Below, one piece after another: positions 9,011 to 17,410 of a stretch of DNA of 64,000 bases. The notes below the pieces were generated by a model. It did not search any database, was not told the origin of the DNA, and saw only the letters and a list, made by a program, of their open reading frames with translations. Source of the DNA: Flavimobilis marinus (GTDB lineage Bacteria; Actinomycetota; Actinomycetes; Actinomycetales; Cellulomonadaceae); NCBI RefSeq assembly GCF_900113055.1, contig NZ_FONZ01000001.1, positions 744,001 to 808,000 of the forward strand, in the 5' to 3' direction. Position 1 is the first letter of the stretch. Every line of letters begins with the position of its first letter. Made by a program: the position numbers and the translations under genes.

Positions 9011-9054
9011 GGGAGTGGTCCTTCGGGCGGACGGACGGGGAGGATCCGGCATGG

Positions 9055-9073
9055 GCAGGTGAGGCTTGCCTTA
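9055..9073 (-). promoter_or_regulatory. IdeR/DtxR-type iron box before efeU
   Basis: The minus strand reads TAAGGCAAGCCTCACCTGC, which matches 14 of 19 positions of the DtxR/IdeR consensus TWAGGTTAGSCTAACCTWA, including the AGG and ACCT arms. It lies 45 bp before the efeU GTG and just downstream of a possible -10 (TAGTCT, 9087-9092). Iron-loaded repressor would block transcription when iron is plentiful. Confidence 0.7.
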
Positions 9074-9237
9074 CCGGACGCCGCTGAGACTACTCCTGAT
9101 CGACGAATATGCGCACACCCGTGTTGCGTATCTCCAGACTCGGGGTGCCGGTCCGCGTGCAGCCCGCCACGATGGAGACCGGTGCGGACCGCCCGCACGC
9201 CCGGCCGGCGCGCCGGGCAGCAGCGAAGGGAACGACC

Positions 9238-9840
9238 ATGACCTTCACGATCGGCTACCTGATCGGCAGCCTCTCCTCCGGATCGATCAACCGCACGCTC
9301 GCGGGTGCGCTCGTCCGCCTCGCCCCTGACGACCTGGAGCTCCGGGAGATCCCGATCAAGGACCTCCCGCTCTACAGCGACGACTACGACGACGCGTATC
9401 CGCCCGCGGGCACAGCGCTCAAGGAGGCGATCGAGGGCGCGGACGGGCTCCTGATCGTGTCGCCCGAGTACAACCGGTCGATCCCCGGTGCGTTGAAGAA
9501 CGCGATCGACTGGGCGTCTCGCCCCTGGGGCACCAACTCGTTCGCCCGCAAGCCCACGGGCATCATCGGCGCCTCGCCGGGTGGTATCGGGACGGCCGTC
9601 ATGCAGGCGCAGATGCGCAGCGTGCTGAGCTTCCTCGATGCCCCGCAGCTGAACTCGCCCGAGGCCTACATCACCTTCAAGCCCGAGGCGTTCGGCGAGG
9701 ACGGTCAGGTGCACGACGACTCGACGCGGAAGTTCCTGACGCACTACATGGACGAGTACGCGGCCTTCGTGCGGCGCGTGCTCGACGTGGATGCGCAGGG
9801 ACACATCGGTGACCCCGAGGCGAACGCGACGAAGGGCTAG
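9238..9840 (+). CDS. NADPH-dependent FMN reductase / quinone reductase family protein
   Basis: Flavodoxin-like reductase, 200 residues. FMN phosphate loop GSLSSGSINR is near the N-terminus, and the family signature SPEYNRSIPGALKNAIDW is around residue 80. GASPGGIGTAVMQAQMR follows. Enzymes of this group (ChrR/ArsH/azoreductase-like) reduce FMN, quinones or azo compounds. ATG 9238 is preceded by GAAGGGA. The gene is divergent from efeUOB across a 227-bp region holding the iron box, so a role in iron reduction is possible but unproven. Its stop and that of the convergent Nudix gene share one CTAG. Confidence 0.88.
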   Translation: MTFTIGYLIGSLSSGSINRTLAGALVRLAPDDLELREIPIKDLPLYSDDYDDAYPPAGTALKEAIEGADGLLIVSPEYNRSIPGALKNAIDWASRPWGTNSFARKPTGIIGASPGGIGTAVMQAQMRSVLSFLDAPQLNSPEAYITFKPEAFGEDGQVHDDSTRKFLTHYMDEYAAFVRRVLDVDAQGHIGDPEANATKG

Positions 9841-10337
9841 GCCTCGAGCCGGGCGCGCAGGCTCGGCCAGGCGGCGGCGAACGCGGGCAGCAGGGGGAGC
9901 GCGGCGACGCCGTCGGCCGGGACCCAACGAATCTCGAGCGACTCCGGGTCCGAGGCGTACACGAACCCCGGCGCGTCCGGAGCGAGCCAGGCGAGGATCG
10001 TCGTGTACCGCCAGGGCCCGTGGTCGAGGACGAGCTCGTCGAACGGCTCGACGTCGGTCGGTTCGATCGCCGCTTCCTCGTGGGCCTCGCGCAGCGCGCC
10101 CTCGAGCGCGGACTCGTCGGGATCGACGGCGCCGCCAGGCACGCCCCACGTCCCGCCCTGGTGGCTCGCGAGCGACCGGTGCTGCAGCACGACGTCGATC
10201 GTGCCCGACGGCGTGTGCCGCGCGAGGAGGAGCCCCGCCGCGCCGTGGAGGCCCCAGTGGCGGGACCCGCAGGTGCACTCCACCCAGCCGTCACCCGGGC
10301 GTCGCGAGAACGCCTCGTGCGGCTGGGTGGAGTCCAT
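9837..10337 (-). CDS. Nudix hydrolase
   Basis: 166-residue pyrophosphohydrolase. The Nudix box GX5EX7REUXEEXGU is at residues 69-91 (GAVDPDE through REAHEEAAI), with the penultimate Gly replaced by Ala. An N-terminal CTCGSRHWG could bind a metal but has too few ligands for a classic ribbon. ATG 10337 starts just before that segment. The gene lies 5 bp after pgi, so it is probably co-transcribed with it. Substrate unknown; a nucleoside diphosphate-X clean-up role is the family default. Confidence 0.85.
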   Translation of the reverse strand: MDSTQPHEAFSRRPGDGWVECTCGSRHWGLHGAAGLLLARHTPSGTIDVVLQHRSLASHQGGTWGVPGGAVDPDESALEGALREAHEEAAIEPTDVEPFDELVLDHGPWRYTTILAWLAPDAPGFVYASDPESLEIRWVPADGVAALPLLPAFAAAWPSLRARLEA

Positions 10338-10342
10338 GGGTG

Positions 10343-12022
10343 CTACTTGCGGTTCGCCCGGTAGTACTCGATCAGGCCGCGGGTCGAGGGGTCCTGCGCC
10401 TCGATGGCCGCGGTGTCGCCGCCGACCGCCGGGGCGATCTCCGTGGCAAGCTTCTTGCCGAGCTCGACGCCCCACTGGTCGAAGCTGTCCAGTCCCCAGA
10501 CGATGCCCTCGACGAACGTGATGTGCTCGTACAGCGCGATGAGCTGGCCCAGCACGGACGGCGTGAGCGCGGGGGCCATGATCGACGTCGTCGGCCGGTT
10601 GCCCTCGAACACGCGCGCGGAGACGACCTCCTCGGCGGTGCCCTCGGCCCGGACCTCGTCCGCAGTCTTGCCGAACGCGAGCGCCTTGGTCTGGGCGAAG
10701 AAGTTCGCGAGGAACAGCTCGTGGACGTCGGCCTCGCCGTCGCGCAGCGGGTGCGCCGGGGTGGCGACGGCGATGAAGTCGGCCGGGATGAGCCGGGTGC
10801 CCTGGTGGATCAGCTGGTAGAACGCGTGCTGGCCGTTCGTGCCGGGCTCGCCCCAGAACACCTCACCGGTGGCGGTGGTGACGGGCGAGCCGTCCCAGCG
10901 CACCGACTTGCCGTTCGACTCCATGGTCAGCTGCTGCAGGTACGCCGGGAAGCGGTGCAGGTGCTGGGCGTAGGGCAGGACGGCATGGGTGTGCGCGTCC
11001 ATGAAGTTCACGTACCAGACGTTGAGCATGCCCATGAGGACCGGCACGTTCTGGTGGAACGGCGTGGTGCGGAAGTGCTCGTCCATGGTGTGGAAGCCCG
11101 CGAGGAACTCGCGGAACCGCTCGGGACCGATCGCGATCGCGAGGGAGGTGCCGATCGCCGAGGGGACGGAGTAGCGCCCACCCACCCAGTCCCAGAACCC
11201 GAACGCGTTGGTCGGGTCTATGCCGAACGCCTCGACCTTGTCCAGGGCGGTCGAGACGGCGACGAAGTGCTTCGCGACGGCGGCCGTGCGGGAGGCGTCG
11301 GTGTTCTCGATCGCGTCGGCCGCCGCGAGGGTCTCCCACAGCCACTCCCGAGCCAGGCGCGCGTTGGTGAGGGTCTCGAGGGTGCCGAAGGTCTTGGACG
11401 CGACGATGAACAGCGTCGTGGTCGGGTCGAGGTCCGCGATGGTCTCGGCGACGTCGGTCGGGTCGATGTTGGACACGAAGCGCAGCTCGATGTCGCCGGC
11501 GTAGGGCTTGAGGGCCTCGTACGCCATGACGGGGCCGAGGTCGGACCCGCCGATGCCGATGTTGACGACCGTCTTCACGGGCGCGCCGGTGACGCCGGTC
11601 CAGGCGCCGGAGCGGACCTGCTCCGCGAACGCGCAGACCTTGGCGAGCTCGGCCTGGACGTCGGCGTCCACGTCCTGGCCGTCGACCGTCAGGCGCGGCT
11701 CGGCGCCCTCGGGGCGGCGGAGCGCGGTGTGCAGGACGGCGCGGTCCTCGGTGACGTTGATGTGGTCGCCGCGGAACATCGCCTCGGTGCGGCCACCCAG
11801 GTCGACCTGCTCGGCGAGCTGGACGAGCAGGCCGAGGATCTCGTCGGTGACGACGTTCTTCGACAGGTCGACGTGCAGGTCGCCGGCGGTACGGGTGAGG
11901 CGCTGGGCGCGGTCCGGGTCGCTCGCGAACCACTCCCGCAGGTCAGGGCGCAGGGCGTCGCGGTGCTGGGACAGCTCGTGCCAGGCCGCGGTGGTCGTGG
12001 CGTCGATCGGTGTGGTGCTCAC
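10343..12022 (-). CDS. pgi: Glucose-6-phosphate isomerase
   Basis: Interconverts glucose 6-phosphate and fructose 6-phosphate in glycolysis. The 559-residue length matches bacterial Pgi. Signatures include [28 protein letters not shown], the PGI motif [19 protein letters not shown] and [13 protein letters not shown] with the active-site His. The C-terminal WGVELGK motif is present. Start is GTG with AAGGAG 7 nt upstream. It follows accBC on the same strand after an 89-bp gap that holds TACGGT as a candidate -10. Confidence 0.97.
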   Translation of the reverse strand: MSTTPIDATTTAAWHELSQHRDALRPDLREWFASDPDRAQRLTRTAGDLHVDLSKNVVTDEILGLLVQLAEQVDLGGRTEAMFRGDHINVTEDRAVLHTALRRPEGAEPRLTVDGQDVDADVQAELAKVCAFAEQVRSGAWTGVTGAPVKTVVNIGIGGSDLGPVMAYEALKPYAGDIELRFVSNIDPTDVAETIADLDPTTTLFIVASKTFGTLETLTNARLAREWLWETLAAADAIENTDASRTAAVAKHFVAVSTALDKVEAFGIDPTNAFGFWDWVGGRYSVPSAIGTSLAIAIGPERFREFLAGFHTMDEHFRTTPFHQNVPVLMGMLNVWYVNFMDAHTHAVLPYAQHLHRFPAYLQQLTMESNGKSVRWDGSPVTTATGEVFWGEPGTNGQHAFYQLIHQGTRLIPADFIAVATPAHPLRDGEADVHELFLANFFAQTKALAFGKTADEVRAEGTAEEVVSARVFEGNRPTTSIMAPALTPSVLGQLIALYEHITFVEGIVWGLDSFDQWGVELGKKLATEIAPAVGGDTAAIEAQDPSTRGLIEYYRANRK

Positions 12023-12111
12023 GGGACTCCTTCTCGCAAAGTGACGGGTCTACCGTAGGCCCATCCTCCACCAGGTCCACCGGGACGTCTTGCCCGACGG
12101 CGCCGTGGGCG

Positions 12112-13887
12112 TCAGTCGATGACGCACACGGTGGTCCCGGCCGTGAGGCCGTCGCCCACCTTTGCCGCGAGGTCCCGCACCCTCCCGGCGCGGTGCGCCA
12201 GCAGCGGCTGCTCCATCTTCATGGCCTCGAGCACGACGACGAGGTCGCCCGCCTCGACCGTGTCGCCGTCGGCGACCGCGACCTTGACGATCGTGCCCTG
12301 CATGGGCGAGGTGAGCGTGTTGCCGCCGGACGCCGTCGTGCGCGTGCCGCCGTTGCGGCGGGGGCGGCGTGCGGGCCCGCGGGCGGCCCCGGGACGGCCG
12401 AGGCTGAGGCCGGCCGGGATGACCACCTCGAGGCGCTTGCCGCCGACCTCGACGACGACGCGCTCGGTCGTGGGCGCGGGGGAGTCGTCGGTCTCGGTCT
12501 GGGCGGGGGCGCGGCCGAGCGTGGCGAGCGTGTCCGCGAACGTGGTCTCGATCCAGCGGGTGTGCACCCGGAACGGCGCGTCGTCGGCCGGGACGAAGTC
12601 CGGGCAGTCCATCACGGCGCGGTGGAACGGCACGACCGTGGCGATGCCCTCGATCTCGAGCTCGCGCAGGGCGCGCCGGGCGCGCTGGGCGGCCTCGCGG
12701 CGCGTGGCGCCGGTGACGATGAGCTTGGCGATCATCGAGTCGAAGGAGCCGGACAGGACGTCGCCCTCCTGGACGCCCGAGTCCACGCGCACGCCGGGGC
12801 CGGTGGGGAAGCGCAGGCGGGTGATGCGGCCCGGGGTGGGCATGAAGCCGGCGGCCGGGTCCTCGCCGTTGAGGCGGAACTCGAACGAGTGGCCGCGCGT
12901 GTCCACGTGGTCGTAGCCCAGGGGCTCGCCCGCCGCGATGCGCAGCTGCTCGCGCACGAGGTCGATGCCGGTGACCTCCTCGGTGACCGGGTGCTCCACC
13001 TGCAGACGCGTGTTGACCTCGAGGAACGACAGAGTGCCGTCGAGCCCGACGAGGAACTCGCACGTGCCGGCGCCCACGTAGCCGGCCTCGCGCAGGATCG
13101 CGGCCGAGGCGCGGTAGAGCTCGGCGGTCTGGGCCTCGGTGAGGAACGGCGCCGGGGCCTCCTCCACGAGCTTCTGGTGGCGGCGCTGCAGCGAGCAGTC
13201 CCGGGTGGAGACGACGACGACGCCGCCGTGGTAGTCCGCGAGGCACTGCGTCTCGACGTGCCGCGGGGAGTCCAGGTAGCGCTCGACGAAGCACTCGCCA
13301 CGGCCGAACGCGGCCGTGGCCTCGCGCACGGCGGAGTCGTAGAGCTCGGCGATCTCCTCGTGGGTGCGGGCCACCTTGAGACCGCGCCCGCCGCCGCCGA
13401 ACGCCGCCTTGATGGCGATGGGGAGGCCATGGTCGCGGGCGAAGTCCTGGACCTCGCTCACGTCCGTGACCGGGTCCGGGGTGCCGGGCACGAGGGGGGC
13501 GCCTGCGCGGGCCGCGATGTGGCGTGCGCTGACCTTGTCCCCGAGGGCGTCGATCGCCGCGGGCGACGGGCCCACCCAGACCAGGCCGGCGTCGAGCACC
13601 GCACGGGCGAAGTCGGCGTTCTCCGCGAGGAAGCCGTAGCCCGGGTGCACGGCGTCGGCGCCGCTGCGCCGTGCCACGTCGATGAGCTTGGCGACGTCGA
13701 GGTAGGTCTCCCCGGAGGTCGCCCCGCCGAGGGCGAAGGCCTCGTCGGCCAGCCGGACGTGCAGCGCGTCCCGGTCGGGGTCGGCGTAGACGGCGACGCT
13801 CGCGATCTCGGCGTCGGCGCAGGCGCGGACGATGCGGACGGCGATCTCGCCGCGGTTGGCGATCAGGACCTTGGTGATGACGGGCAC
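12112..13887 (-). CDS. accA3: Acyl-CoA carboxylase alpha subunit: biotin carboxylase plus biotin carrier domain
   Basis: Carboxylates biotin with bicarbonate and ATP, then hands CO2 to the AccD carboxyltransferase to make malonyl- or methylmalonyl-CoA. 591 residues. Biotin carboxylase with [17 protein letters not shown], the Gly-rich ATP-grasp loop [13 protein letters not shown] and [15 protein letters not shown] fills about residues 1-450. A carrier domain with the biotinylation motif EAMKME (Lys near 556) ends the protein. It corresponds to mycobacterial AccA3. GTG start with TACGGT 5 nt upstream. Two GTTGT-N9-ACAAC repeats lie 90-165 bp upstream. Confidence 0.95.
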   Translation of the reverse strand: MPVITKVLIANRGEIAVRIVRACADAEIASVAVYADPDRDALHVRLADEAFALGGATSGETYLDVAKLIDVARRSGADAVHPGYGFLAENADFARAVLDAGLVWVGPSPAAIDALGDKVSARHIAARAGAPLVPGTPDPVTDVSEVQDFARDHGLPIAIKAAFGGGGRGLKVARTHEEIAELYDSAVREATAAFGRGECFVERYLDSPRHVETQCLADYHGGVVVVSTRDCSLQRRHQKLVEEAPAPFLTEAQTAELYRASAAILREAGYVGAGTCEFLVGLDGTLSFLEVNTRLQVEHPVTEEVTGIDLVREQLRIAAGEPLGYDHVDTRGHSFEFRLNGEDPAAGFMPTPGRITRLRFPTGPGVRVDSGVQEGDVLSGSFDSMIAKLIVTGATRREAAQRARRALRELEIEGIATVVPFHRAVMDCPDFVPADDAPFRVHTRWIETTFADTLATLGRAPAQTETDDSPAPTTERVVVEVGGKRLEVVIPAGLSLGRPGAARGPARRPRRNGGTRTTASGGNTLTSPMQGTIVKVAVADGDTVEAGDLVVVLEAMKMEQPLLAHRAGRVRDLAAKVGDGLTAGTTVCVID

Positions 13888-13892
13888 GGCTC

Positions 13893-13898
13893 ACCGTA
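13893..13898 (-). promoter_or_regulatory. -10 hexamer of the accBC (accA3-like) gene
   Basis: TACGGT on the minus strand, 5 nt before the GTG at 13887; a leaderless start is likely. Confidence 0.45.
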
Positions 13899-13979
13899 AC
13901 GCGCCTGGTGGGACCCGCTGGTGGTCGACGCGGGAGGCGGTCAGAACATTGGCGGGCGGTCCAAGGACCTCAGCGCTGC

Positions 13980-13998
13980 GTTGTGGGGATCTGACAAC
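13980..13998. promoter_or_regulatory. Inverted repeat GTTGT-N9-ACAAC upstream of accBC, site 1
   Basis: GTTGTGGGGATCTGACAAC, centred about 100 bp upstream of the accBC start. It matches the site before accD at 14 of 19 positions, including GTTGTGGG and the ACAAC arm, and the flanks GC before and TC after are shared too. Candidate operator of a common fatty-acid regulator (inference). Confidence 0.5.
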
Positions 13999-14032
13999 TC
14001 GCCAGCACGAACGGTCCGGGGGCGCTCCCGTG

Positions 14033-14051
14033 GTTGTCGTCAGTGCACAAC
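14033..14051. promoter_or_regulatory. Inverted repeat GTTGT-N9-ACAAC upstream of accBC, site 2
   Basis: GTTGTCGTCAGTGCACAAC overlaps the stop codon of maf. Its centre is 53 bp from site 1, close to five helical turns, which would put both sites on the same DNA face. Confidence 0.4.
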
Positions 14052-14681
14052 GGCAGGGGCGACCGGTCCGGTCGCCCAGAGCTCGTGGAACGCCACGCCG
14101 ACCTCGCCGAGCAGGGCCCGCAGCAGGGGCAGGCTGACGCCGACGACGCCGTGGTAGTCGCCCGTGATCGACTCGACGTACGGCCCGCCGAGCCCGTCGA
14201 CGGTGAACGCGCCGGCGACCCGCAGGGGCTCGCCGGTCGCGACGTAGGCGTCGATCTCCGCGTCGCTGAGGTCGGCGAACCGGACGCCCGTCGCGCTCGT
14301 GCGTCCGACGGCGCGGCCCGGGGCACCGTCGCGCAGGTCGACCAACCAGTGCCCCGTGTGCAGCACGGCCTCGCGCCCGCGCATCGACCGCCAGCGGGCG
14401 ATCGCGACCTCCGGCGTGCCAGGCTTGCCGTAGATCTCGCCGTCGAGCTCGAGCATCGAGTCGCAGCCCAGGACGAGGTCGGTCTCTGGTGCGGTCGCCG
14501 CGACGTCCTCTGCCTTGGCGCGCGCGAGCGTGAGGACGGCGTCACCGGGGGACAGCGGGCCAGCTGCCGCGAGGACGGCGTCCTCGTCGACGGCCGAGAC
14601 CTGGACGGCGGGCTGGACCCCGGCCGCGCGGAGGGTGCTGAGGCGGGCGGGAGAGGCGGAGGCGAGCAGGAGTCGGGTCAC
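14040..14681 (-). CDS. maf: Maf-like nucleoside triphosphate pyrophosphatase
   Basis: House-cleaning hydrolase of non-canonical nucleotides (dTTP/UTP or modified bases), 213 residues. The N-terminal LLLASASPARLSTLR loop and the LGCDSMLEL segment hold the Arg and Asp active-site residues, and KPGTPEVAIARWRSMRG follows. The C-terminal ITGDYHGVVGVSLPLLR is typical of actinobacterial Maf. The GTG at 14681 sits exactly before the conserved T-R-L-L-L-A start, with TACGCT 6 nt upstream. In mycobacteria maf also lies between the acc genes, which supports the assignment. Confidence 0.9.
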   Translation of the reverse strand: MTRLLLASASPARLSTLRAAGVQPAVQVSAVDEDAVLAAAGPLSPGDAVLTLARAKAEDVAATAPETDLVLGCDSMLELDGEIYGKPGTPEVAIARWRSMRGREAVLHTGHWLVDLRDGAPGRAVGRTSATGVRFADLSDAEIDAYVATGEPLRVAGAFTVDGLGGPYVESITGDYHGVVGVSLPLLRALLGEVGVAFHELWATGPVAPAVVH

Positions 14682-14687
14682 CGCACG

Positions 14688-14693
14688 AGCGTA
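14688..14693 (-). promoter_or_regulatory. -10 hexamer of maf
   Basis: TACGCT on the minus strand, 6 nt before the GTG at 14681. A GGGAC-type inverted repeat lies 6 bp further upstream, over the expected -35 region. Confidence 0.5.
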
Positions 14694-14699
14694 AGTGAG

Positions 14700-14713
14700 A
14701 GGACCTTTGTCCC
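14700..14713. promoter_or_regulatory. GGGAC-type inverted repeat upstream of maf
   Basis: The minus strand reads GGGACAAAGGTCCT, close to the half-site layout of the DosR/DevR box (GGGAC-N4-GTCCC). A related AGGACCTTTCTCCC occurs at 38343-38356. Regulator identity is a guess. Confidence 0.3.
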
Positions 14714-14806
14714 GCTGTTCTGGCGGGCCCGCGGGACCATCATGGAGACGTGGAGAGCGAGGGGTCTTCCTCCCACCGGGCGGCTCGCGCCGCCCCCTGA
14801 ACGAAG

Positions 14807-14859
14807 CGTGGGTGCCCGCCGGGCATACGTACCCCTCCGGAGCCAGGCGGGCACCCACG
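14807..14859 (-). terminator. Hairpin after the DUF885 gene
   Basis: Perfect 14-bp stem (14807-14820 with 14846-14859, arm CGTGGGTGCCCGCC) and a 25-nt loop, starting 14 nt after the DUF885 stop. A further G-T and two A-T pairs can extend it. No long U tract follows, as is common in high-G+C genomes. Confidence 0.65.
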
Positions 14860-14872
14860 TTTCACTCGTCTG

Positions 14873-16552
14873 TCAGGTCAGAGCCTCGCGCAGCACGTCC
14901 AGGCCGACCGACCCGAGGTTCAACGCGCGCTCGTGGAACGCCCGCAGGTCGAGCTCCTCGCCGCGTGCCGCCGCGGCCGCGCGGGCGGCGTCGCGAGCCT
15001 GCTCCCACAGGCGCTGCCCCACCTTGTACGACGGCGCCTGGCCCGGCCATCCGAGGTAGCGGTTCAGCTCGAACCGCACGAACTCCTCCGGCATGTTGAC
15101 GTTGGCGCGCAGGAACTCCCAGCCCTTGTCCGCGTCCCACGTGCCGCCACCCCACTCGGGAGGGCACGGGAGCTGCAGATGCATGCCGAGGTCGACGACC
15201 ACGCGCGCGGCGCGCAGCCGCTGGGCGTCGAGCATCCCGAGCCGGTCGCCCGGGTCGTCGAGGAACCCGAGGTCGGCCATCAGGCGCTCGGCGTACAGCG
15301 CCCAACCCTCGCCGTGCCCAGAGACCCAGCAGCCCAGCCGACGCCACGAGTTGAGGGTCGCACGCTGGAAGACCGCCTGGCCCACCTGGAGGTGGTGGCC
15401 CGGGATGCCCTCGTGGTAGACCGTCGTCAGCTCGCGCCAGGTGTTGAACTCCTCGACGCCCGGGGGCACCGACCACCACATGCGTCCAGGCCGCGTGAAG
15501 TCGTCCGAGGGCCCGGTGTAGTAGATGCCACCGGTCTGGGTGGGGGCGATCTTGCACTCGAGGGTGCGCAGCGGCTCGGCCACGGTGAAGTGCGTGCCGT
15601 CGAGGGCGGCGATCGCCGCGTCCGAGGTCTCCTGCATCCACGCCTGCAGCGCGGCGGTGCCGTGGAGCTTGCGGGCCGGGTCCGCGTCGAGCGCGGCCAC
15701 GGCGTCCTCGATGCTCGCGTCCGGCCCGGCGACCTCGTGCGCGATCGCCTGCTGCTCGGCGACCACGCGGGCGAGCTCCTCGAGCCCCCACGCGTATGTC
15801 GCGTCGAGGTCGACGGTGGCGCCGAGGAAGTAGCGGGACCACAGGGCGTAGCGCTCCCGCCCGGCCGCGTCCTCCGGCCGGGCGAGCTCGGCCATGTCGC
15901 CGACGAGGAAGTCGGCGAGCGTCGCGTAGGCGCCGATCGCGCCGACGGCGGCGGCGTCCAGGTTGGCCCGCAGCCCTGCGGGCAGGTCCGCCGGTGCGCC
16001 GTCGACGAAGGTGCGGAAGAACGACGTCGTCGGCTCGGCGAGCTCGCGCGCCTGCGCCGCGGCCTCGGCGACCTGACGGCGCGCGGCCGCGTTGCCCTGG
16101 GCGGCCCCGGCGCGCAAGGACTCGACGTAGCCGTCGACGGCGCCGGGCAGGCCGGCCATGCGGCTCGCGATGTTCGCCCAGTCCTGCTCCGTGGCCGTGG
16201 GCATGATGTCGAAGACGTCGCGCAGGTCCTGCACGGGTGAGGAGATGTTGTTCAGGCTCGCCAGGTGCTCTCCGGCCTCCGCGAGCTCGACCTGGAGCCC
16301 GAGGCGTTCCCGCATCGCCGCGACGGTCACCCGGTCCACGTCGTCGGCAACCTCGACCGTGTCCAGCTCGCGGAGGGTGGCGCGGTCGAGGTCGGTCTGG
16401 GCGGCGAGCCCCGCGGGGGAGTAGTCGCCGATCAGGTGGTCGTAGCCGCTCAGGCCCATGGCGGTCGCCGCGAGCGGGGCGAGCTCGGCGGTGGCCACGA
16501 GGTACCGGTCGGCGAGGGCGTCGACCGCGGTGGGGGTGCGTTCGGAAGTCAT
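14873..16552 (-). CDS. DUF885 family putative metallopeptidase
   Basis: 559 residues, the usual size for DUF885. The candidate zinc motif HEGIPGHH is near residue 378 in VYHEGIPGHHLQVGQAV, and GWALYAERLM supplies the downstream Glu/Arg region seen in this family. No signal peptide is evident, so it is probably cytoplasmic. Substrate unknown; relatives are annotated as carboxypeptidase-like. ATG 16552 has TAGTCT 6 nt upstream. It is divergent from the VKOR gene and lies between maf and accE, a place where mycobacteria have other genes. Confidence 0.85.
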   Translation of the reverse strand: MTSERTPTAVDALADRYLVATAELAPLAATAMGLSGYDHLIGDYSPAGLAAQTDLDRATLRELDTVEVADDVDRVTVAAMRERLGLQVELAEAGEHLASLNNISSPVQDLRDVFDIMPTATEQDWANIASRMAGLPGAVDGYVESLRAGAAQGNAAARRQVAEAAAQARELAEPTTSFFRTFVDGAPADLPAGLRANLDAAAVGAIGAYATLADFLVGDMAELARPEDAAGRERYALWSRYFLGATVDLDATYAWGLEELARVVAEQQAIAHEVAGPDASIEDAVAALDADPARKLHGTAALQAWMQETSDAAIAALDGTHFTVAEPLRTLECKIAPTQTGGIYYTGPSDDFTRPGRMWWSVPPGVEEFNTWRELTTVYHEGIPGHHLQVGQAVFQRATLNSWRRLGCWVSGHGEGWALYAERLMADLGFLDDPGDRLGMLDAQRLRAARVVVDLGMHLQLPCPPEWGGGTWDADKGWEFLRANVNMPEEFVRFELNRYLGWPGQAPSYKVGQRLWEQARDAARAAAAARGEELDLRAFHERALNLGSVGLDVLREALT

Positions 16553-16558
16553 GGGGCG

Positions 16559-16564
16559 AGACTA
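16559..16564 (-). promoter_or_regulatory. -10 hexamer of the DUF885 gene
   Basis: TAGTCT on the minus strand, 6 nt before the ATG at 16552. Confidence 0.5.
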
Positions 16565-16674
16565 GGTCACCGCGCGGCGCAGGTCCCGAAGCCAGGCTGG
16601 GCGCGAGGACGAACGTCCCGCGCGCCCCAGGGTCCGTACCCGCACGATGGGGAAGGACACTGAGGGGAGTCACC

Positions 16675-17337
16675 ATGACGAGCACCATCCAGACGCAGGA
16701 GCCGCGGGCGCGCAGGGCGCGCCCCGACGCCGTCGCGATGCCAGGCTTGCGTCACTCGCGGCGCTGGATCTTCGGGACCATGCTGTTCTCCGCCGTCTGC
16801 AGCCTGATCGCGGCCTTCGTGCTGTCGATCGATGCGCTCGAGCTCGCAGCCGACCCGGGCGCCGACCTGGCCTGCAACATCAACGCCGTGCTGAACTGCG
16901 GCGCGGTGGGGATATCGCCCCAGGCCTCGCTGTTCGGGTTCCCCAACGCGTTCCTCGGCATGATCACCGAGCCCGTGGTGATCACCATCGCCGTCGCTGC
17001 GCTCGCGGGCATCCGGTTCCCGCGCTGGTTCATGTTCACCGCGCAGGTGATCTACTTCCTGGGCCTGGTCTTCGCCTACTGGCTGTTCGCGCAGTCGATG
17101 TTCACGATCGGCGCGCTCTGCCCCTGGTGCCTCGTCATCACGGTCGGCACCACGCTCGTGTTCATGACGCTGCTGCACTACAACATCCTCGAGGGCAACC
17201 TCTACCTGCCCGACGCCGCCCAGGAGCGTGCGCTCTCGCTCGTCCGCAGCGACGCGGACCTCTTCCTCACGGTGGGCTGGTTGCTCCTGCTGGCGTCGAG
17301 CATCGTGCTCAAGTACGGCTCGGCCATCATCGGCTGA
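16675..17337 (+). CDS. Vitamin K epoxide reductase (VKOR) family protein
   Basis: Membrane thiol oxidoreductase, 220 residues with four to five helices. It re-oxidises extracytoplasmic Dsb-like partners and passes electrons to menaquinone. The loop cysteine pair is C67 and C75 (ACNINAVLNC). The active CPWC (C149, C152) lies at the end of a helix, so all four VKOR cysteines are present. No fused thioredoxin domain is seen, so a separate DsbA-like partner is needed. ATG 16675 is preceded by a weak GAGGGGAG. Confidence 0.9.
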   Translation: MTSTIQTQEPRARRARPDAVAMPGLRHSRRWIFGTMLFSAVCSLIAAFVLSIDALELAADPGADLACNINAVLNCGAVGISPQASLFGFPNAFLGMITEPVVITIAVAALAGIRFPRWFMFTAQVIYFLGLVFAYWLFAQSMFTIGALCPWCLVITVGTTLVFMTLLHYNILEGNLYLPDAAQERALSLVRSDADLFLTVGWLLLLASSIVLKYGSAIIG

Positions 17338-17410
17338 TCTGACGTTCACCCTGGTCCGTTAGGGTGTCGGCGGCAGCAGGGGCGAGCAGGGGACGCAGGG
17401 GGCAGCACGG

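Noticed and set aside
9011-9052. ATG 9052 as start of efeU
   Set aside because: No ribosome site, it abuts the iron box, and the family begins just before the first REGLE helix. GTG 9010 with GAAGGA fits better.
9838-9840. Shared CTAG at the stops of the FMN reductase and Nudix genes
   Set aside because: Convergent genes whose stop codons overlap in a palindromic CTAG; a curiosity with no regulatory meaning.
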